Source: Gnetum montanum (lineage: Eukaryota > Streptophyta > Gnetopsida > Gnetales > Gnetaceae). Taken from it: a stretch of 64,000 nucleotides of DNA. Shown piece after piece: positions 58,173-64,000 of the stretch (positions are counted from its first letter, which is position 1; each line of letters starts with the position of its first letter). The notes below the pieces were generated by a model, which was not told the origin of the DNA, searched no databases, and saw only the letters and a program-made list of their open reading frames with translations. Where the stretch lies: contig MNCI01005010.1 in assembly GCA_015680685.1 (NCBI GenBank), positions 338,428-402,427 of the forward strand, in the 5' to 3' direction. The position numbers and the translations under genes were made by a program.

Positions 58173-59373
58173 TCATTCTTCATTAGATTTAATGCACTTC
58201 TCTTGATCCAATCTACTTTTAAGGTAAGAAGCCTTGGATATCTTAATGTATCTTTCTTTGGAAATCAGAGGGTATATATTTAAGCTATTAATATTATTTA
58301 CTTTAGATAGAGCCACAAACATAAGACCTACTATTTATTTACTACCAACATCTACACATGATTTCTCTAAGGTCATTCCCTATGAATTATGTATAGTTAA
58401 ATCCCATGCTAATCTCAATAGTAGTTGACAAGATCCTCCACATATGATTGGTGGAATGGGTACCTGTCTAGGATGTTTGTGATCATATGGTACTCCAATG
58501 TAAGAGTCAAGCTTAATGATAACATATGATGGAAATTGTGAAGGTTTATAATGTAGATAGTAAATTACCTTTTTAATGACTCCCAATGCACCATTAACCA
58601 ATCCTGCTTCTAGCCATAGATTAATAGTAAGCATAACCCTTGTAATTTCACAAATAAACACTACTTGATCTAATTCACCTTTTGCATCATTCCAAAATCT
58701 GATACCATTTGTGTTTCTATCTACTATGCACTATGCAAATGGCTTCTACATTTTTAGTAATACCATTTCATTATGCATATGCACCCTATCCTTTGTGTCA
58801 AAGAACTGCATATAATCCTCAAACCCATCTCACCCATCTGATGTTGATGGAAGATCCATTCTCAAGCTTAAAAACTCATAATCATCATCATTGATCTCTG
58901 TTGTCATATATTCATCATCCTTTTGATGATACAAAGCATCCAAGGTTACAAATGTATTGAATGCCAACCACAAATTCTTCACATGCATATGAGATGATAT
59001 GTATGGTATAACATCTTTCACAAGTGAAAGATACACAAGATCTCCAATGAGTATCATTGATCTACCATCAAAATTATCTAATTGGTTTTCTAGAAATATT
59101 TCCTTAAGCCTTTTTTCAATGCTAATAATCAATTTTCCACCTATAAAATGCATTTATAACAATATACTTTATGTATTTGTATCTTTTTTGTAATGATGCC
59201 AAACTTGATGTAGGTAGTGGTTTGTACTCCCCGATTCCAATCTTTAATGCATAATGTATTATAGTTGCATTAATATTATATGTTGCAATACCAGTAGGGG
59301 AAATCACCAATAAGATATTTTGACTTGATGGGAAAGTTCAACAAAATTATTTATGAATAGTATTAATGAGATA

Positions 59374-59397
59374 TGATTTTCCTATGCCTATCATACC
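59374..59397 (-). other. Walker A motif of the PIF1 helicase domain
   Basis: GMIGIGKS, which fits GxxxxGK(S/T). 'SPTGIATYNI', the following conserved helicase motif, lies near 59290. The motif survives although the Walker B acidic pair was removed by a small indel at about 59145-59125. Confidence 0.85.
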
Positions 59398-60904
59398 TTG
59401 CATAATAATGAGTAGAGGATCAACTCCATCAAGTTTTAATTGTTGCATATAGAGATGGTTGGTGATAATCTTGTAGCATTTCTTCTATTGAGATCTTAGG
59501 GAAGATAAGTCTACCTCATTGTAGTAATTTCTTGAAGGTGTTATTATCTCATTTGATCTATGAATATGAACAAAAGATGTATCAATCTTTGCAACATCTT
59601 CTCCAGGATACCTAGCTAACCATTTGTGTTGTCTATCTCAATATCTTAATTTAAGAATTTTAAGTTTACCTTGTTGAATATGCCTTGATGCAAGCAAATG
59701 TCAATTCAATATTTCAAAATCATATTCAATATCATCCTATCTTTCTGGAATAATATCTCTATACTACCTCTCTTCCTTACAAGCATGTTCAAAATCTTCA
59801 TCGAATGTTTCCTCTTCTAATTCATATGTGTCAAATAGAAATCTATTTTAGTTCGATTTCTTCATCATTTCTTCCTAGATCACATTTCACATCTCTAAAT
59901 GAATAGTGTAGTAGCAACTATGCCCAACAATAATCTATCCATTTTTCCTCTCCTAATCTTGGAGGTACTCTAAGTCTAGGATATGTTCTAATAACAACTC
60001 GTTGTGGTTGAATCTTTCACAATGGCACCTCTCTCCTTTTTGAGGTAAACATAAAATATTTCACAACATTTAGTAACAAAACCTCTTCCATTTCTAGTGG
60101 TCTCTTTTAATATGCATTAATAAAGGATGTGTATGGTTTTGGTTCTTCATCTCCATTTGCAACTGGTATAACTCTTTTATAGATATCTCTAGACATGTTT
60201 ATAGTATCGAATGTTTTGCTACATTCAACCAATGGAAGTTCATATAGCATATGATAAACCTTCATAGCACCAATGTCTCTATTAGTTGCAGAATCCATCA
60301 TGAGTCTTTTGTATGCATTCATTGCATTTTCTTTTGGGTTTTAGGATTCTACAATACAAAGTAGCAAATCATGAAAGGATCTTGACTTCTATTCAGATTT
60401 TGTTGGATATTTTGCAATATACTAAACAAAAACATATTTTTCAAGCACTGGTTGAATGTCTATGTTTGCTCTTCATGTTTGAACAATCATTCTATTATGA
60501 ACATTCAATTTCAAATCATTTTAACGTGGTTTGTAAGTAAGATGATTTTTTTTTATGGAGCTTGAAAGAGTTCTACTTGAGCCTGTAATGGCCATGGAAC
60601 ATTATACCTAAGGAAAAAATTTAATTCATATAATTTTTTTTCTAGATCAAATACATTCATGATGTAAATAATAACCAATGTATTTAGAGAATTATAATTG
60701 TACCTACAAACTTGCACATTATTTTTGGTTCTTAAACATGCTTCTCTCTTACATTGTGTATGATGCCAAATAGAATTTAAAAGTTCATCATAATCAATAT
60801 CAAGATCCATGAATTGTAACTATCAACTTTCAATCTCGCATGGATGCTTGGGATGATTAACACATAGAATTTTCAAATAAAAAATTTGTATAATTATAAT
60901 GATT

Positions 60905-61000
60905 ACTTTAAATTACTTCAACAATATTTTAAAATTCAAAATAAACAAAAAAAGGTTCACAAATTCCAAATAACTTACATAATTGGATATTCCATCTTGA
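60905..61000 (-). other. Probable intron in RepHel
   Basis: Between the Rep part and the 'DLDIDYDELL' segment the minus strand passes through T/A-rich, stop-rich sequence beginning with the donor-like AT|GTAAGTTA at about 60985. Coding resumes by about 60810. The acceptor is not certain. Introns are common in plant RepHel genes. Confidence 0.45.
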
Positions 61001-62959
61001 TTGAATCTACTAATCCATGCATTTGTTATTACATCAAAAAATTCTTTCATCCTTCTAACTACTTTTGCATCATTTTAGTCAAGTTTCTCTATGTTTGGAG
61101 CTTCCTTGATCCAAAGAAAGCCATAGACATGTAGTGATCCCCTATGTTGCCATTCATATCTTGTCCAATAATCAACCACATTTAAGTCTTGAAATAATAC
61201 CTTTTCTTGAAATGTCTTATGTTGAAGATGCATAAACTTAGCAACTATATGTGGATTCTCAATAATATTTTTCATTTTCCATTCCTTTATTATAGAAACA
61301 TTTTCAAGTGGTTCTCTAGGCATTACCTTATGTAAGTCTAGCTAGTAAAGATCTGCTACACTTAAAGTAAAAAAGATAGTTGGGGCACCCAACTCATTTA
61401 TCAAATTAAACAATTATGCTTTGCATTTTCTCTAGTAGGAAGGTGTTCTTCATATTGTTGTTCCAAAATCTTATCAAATTATCAACAAAATTTTCTAATG
61501 GTGCATTTTGTAGTCCTTCATGTAATTCTTGGATTATTAATAGTGCTTCTACAATAATTTTTTTGAAGAATACTAATATTTATTCCAATGCAGGATGTCT
61601 CATTATCATGTTGTAAATGCAATACATGAAAATAAAATTAATATGTAATTAGTTCATAGAATTTTAAAAACATAAATGCTGTCTAGTAATGTCAATGAAA
61701 TTTATTTTTGATACCTGAATCTTTTATGACGTCCAAATCTTCCATCCTTATATTGAATTAGATGTCTAGCATATTCATGTAACATGAAATCCTTGGATCT
61801 TCTGGTAAAGAAGTTACATTTTCCACATGGAAATAACATTGGAAGCATTCCAATTGTGTTGAACTCATTAATGGGTAACTTTGAAAGTGTTGGCCATTGT
61901 GCATAATCTGAACTTTCAACATTTGGATTTTCTAATCAAGCTCGTACTAGATCAAGTTCTTTTCCTAGAATAACTGGGCATGATGCTATAGATGATGTGT
62001 ATCTAATAATATTTTCCTTCTTTAAATAAACCAAAGGACCATCAAATTTCACTCTCATCTTGCCATCCTCCTTAGATAATGTAATGTAATGAATCCTTTC
62101 AAAAACATTAACATCTCCTATATCAGTAACATCATCTAGAGCATGCTTATCTATTTCTATATCATGATAGAATGGATCATTTTCTTTCTTTTACAATTTT
62201 TATCACAAAGTTATATAGGTTATTCCAATTTGATCAGTTCTTAGTATTAGCATTGGAATCTCATGGATCCTTAAAGGTAGCCTAGTTGTAATTTTAGAGA
62301 CATCTTGCATAAAGATAATGGTATGTTCTCTATATTGTAATTGACCTCCTATAGCATGCATAACTTGTAAAACAGGGTTAATTCTTTCTATAAGCATTTC
62401 TTCAACTTCTGATGGTTCTAATAAGATTAATGGTTCGGGTTTTGGATCCATATTATTATTAGCAAAAAAGCATTTAATCTCTTCACCATCCTAATTTAAG
62501 ATCCCCATTTCTTTTTCTTCTAAACACCTCGGACACGTTGTACCAAGCCTTTGTATAGGTTTCATAGAAATACTTTAAAAACTTTCATTGCAAATATCAC
62601 ATGACTAAGGAACACTAAAATTAGCAATCTCACTTCAAAATCTTATAATCACATGCATGATTTGTGCATTTGATTTATGAATATTTGGATAAGATACTTG
62701 ATTATTCATATATATAGAAGGTATTAATTGATTCATTGTATTTGAAATATTATGTTGTTAATGTTCCAATCACAATCTTGGTCAAGCTTATTCCTGATCA
62801 AGTCTTGCAACCAAATCTAAAATTTTTGCCACCTTTGATTGTCTTTATCATTGCCTAAAATATTGTTATGTTTCATGACCTTGTGCATGTTCTTATTCTA
62901 TAGTACTAACCTTTACTATTTTTATAAGTAATTCATCTTCTACCATCAGATCATCATTA

Positions 62960-63330
62960 TGTGTAGACATCTGACCATGTCCACAACCACGACCACATCC
63001 ATGATCACAACCACGTCCATGACCATGACCATGACCTCATGCTCTATTTATAAAAACTTCTTGTTGCAATGGAAACACATGCACATTTTTCATTAATGGG
63101 AATGATTGCTAACTAATTTTCTTGTTCATCTCTGTGTTCTCATTCTCGTTCTTGTCTATGTCCACATCCCCATCCACGTCCATGTCTCCATTGTGGAATA
63201 TTTAATAGTTGTTGAGAATGTTCTTCCAACTTTTCATTATGTTTATTCATTGAATCTTCCATATCCGTTGGAGATGTACTAGTTATCTCATCAAAATGTT
63301 CACATCCTCATCCTCATCCACATCCACAAG
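62960..63330 (-). repeat. Gly/His/Arg-Cys codon-repeat region of RepHel
   Basis: Iterated hexamers such as 'ccatga', 'ccacga' and 'catcca' on the plus strand encode, on the minus strand, repeated HG/RG/CG dipeptides ('GHGHGHGRGCDHGCGRGCGH' near 63040-62970; 'WRHGRGWGCGH' near 63195-63165). This is an RGG-box-like stretch near the N-terminus, possibly nucleic-acid binding. It may also be simple expansion of a hexamer. Confidence 0.6.
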
Positions 63331-63640
63331 CCTTTCTTATTTATGAAAGATTATTCTACAAAATAACATGATATAGTTAGCTTTATTAACTCAAAAATAT
63401 AATGAATTTTATGTATAACTAAAATAAATTTTCTTCTATATACCTCACATTCGGATAACTATTGTTGTGGCATTTCTTCTTTACATCTTCTTTGAGGTAA
63501 GAAATCTTCTTCCATTTTTTGCAACTCCAAAGGATCTCCCCTTTCCCAAGCTTATTTTCTTGGATCTCTAAAACATTGTTATCTTTCTAGATTCAACTCA
63601 TACTCTCTATCACCTAGCATGTTATCTATTTATAGGAATA

Positions 63641-64000
63641 AACTTCTTGAAATAATATTTTTTTTATTTTAATTTTTTTCTTTTTTTAAATAGGTGGATG
63701 CTAAATTCTATTTTCTATTAGCAATTGAAATAGAATGATGTTTTTTTTAATGATTTTTGTAAGAAGATAGGAGTGGTATATATATGTAGACCAAAAGGTA
63801 TTTAGTTATTAGTTCTTTTAAATTTTAAAATTATTTTTAAATAAAACCCAAATCTAAAAATAAAAATAAGTTGTGTTGAACTCAAAAAATCCTAAAAATA
63901 AAAATCAATTGTGTGGAACCCAAAATGGTTTTTTATAAACCCAAAACCCAAAGACATTTCTAACCATTTATGAGGATAACCCTTAAAAATTAGTTGTGTG
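63641..64000. other. AT-rich end of the window
   Basis: Long A and T runs with 'aaacccaaa' repeats and 'aaaaataaaaat'. No gene recognised. It would contain the Helitron 5' end (TC) and promoter if the element is complete. Confidence 0.35.

Larger units (their letters stand above)
58173..63640 (-). pseudogene. Helitron Rep/helicase (RepHel) pseudogene
   Basis: Replication initiator and 5'-3' helicase of rolling-circle transposons. Minus strand, in order: first exon near 63620-63435 (Met-Leu-Gly start, donor-like GAG|GTATAT); RG/HG-rich part (63190-62960); 'CDICNESF' and 'CPRCLEEK' (62620-62510); DUF6570-like block 62451-62203 ('EVEEMLIERINPVLQV', 'IFMQDVSKITTRLP'); 'EFNTIGMLPMLFP' near 61870. 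The Helitron_like_N region follows ('GAPTIFFTLSVADLY'), then the HUH region 61323-61075 ('YEWQHRGSLHVYGFLW': second His is Tyr). Then 'DLDIDYDELLN' (60800), 'DIGAMKVYHMLYELPLVE' (60280), PIF1 Walker A 'GMIGIGKS' (59397-59374), a destroyed Walker B (59125), 'GLVNGALGVIKKVIY' (58600) and 'LRLAWDLTIHNS' (58390). Stop at 58173. Confidence 0.88.

Noticed and set aside
60886-61134. Plus-strand ORF over the RepHel intron
   Set aside because: AT-rich chance frame antisense to RepHel and its probable intron.
1-64000. Host protein-coding genes, tRNA or rRNA genes
   Set aside because: None could be supported; all long frames with recognisable domains are mobile-element proteins, and no tRNA-like cloverleaf or rRNA signature was noticed by eye.

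Overview
The window reads as repeat-rich nuclear DNA from a seed plant with a large genome. It is very AT-rich and CpG-poor, and holds Ty3/gypsy and Ty1/copia elements nested in one another plus a Helitron-like RepHel gene. A gymnosperm is plausible, but the sequence alone cannot prove it. I see no intact host gene, tRNA or rRNA. Every long coding stretch is a decayed mobile-element gene. All identifications come from motifs read by eye; no database search was run.

Layout. 1-2.4 kb: AT-rich DNA and copy A of a ~1.1 kb repeat. 3.5-5.9 kb: a tandem array of period ~192 bp, split by a solo LTR. 5.9-14.0 kb: gypsy element 1, transcribed on the minus strand. From its 5' end it has LTR (14010-12848), gag, protease, a 32-bp tandem array and a remnant of an antisense, plus-strand gene. 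14.0-21.2 kb: fragments of three more minus-strand gypsy elements. 21.2-23.9 kb: two ~1.35 kb LTRs of the element-1/2 family in perfect head-on inversion. 22.5-39.6 kb: gypsy element 2 (minus), the best preserved. Its order is LTR, gag, protease, 32-bp array, an antisense seven-exon gene, the C-terminal half of RT, RNase H, a second RNase H-like domain (as in Tat/Ogre lineages), integrase, repeat copy B, LTR. 39.6-41.5 kb: Athila-like RT/RNase H fragment. 41.5-47.6 kb: a complete-outline Ty1/copia element (two ~1.0 kb LTRs, PBS, gag-pol remnant, PPT). 48.5-56.3 kb: a visibly younger, CpG-richer block. It holds a ~929-codon minus-strand ORF (plant transposon-protein-like domain plus coiled coils) and a gypsy gag; an older copy of that gag lies at 56.5-57.2 kb. 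58.2-63.6 kb: a minus-strand Helitron Rep/helicase pseudogene with a decayed HUH motif.

How the parts relate. Elements 1 and 2 belong to one family that carries an antisense multi-exon gene between protease and RT, a 32-bp minisatellite beside it, and LTRs of about 1.2-1.35 kb. Damage across the window is dominated by C-to-T and G-to-A changes: CAG to TAG stops, an LTR end CA to TA, a catalytic Asp to Asn, the HUH His to Tyr. This is what deamination of silenced, methylated plant repeats produces.
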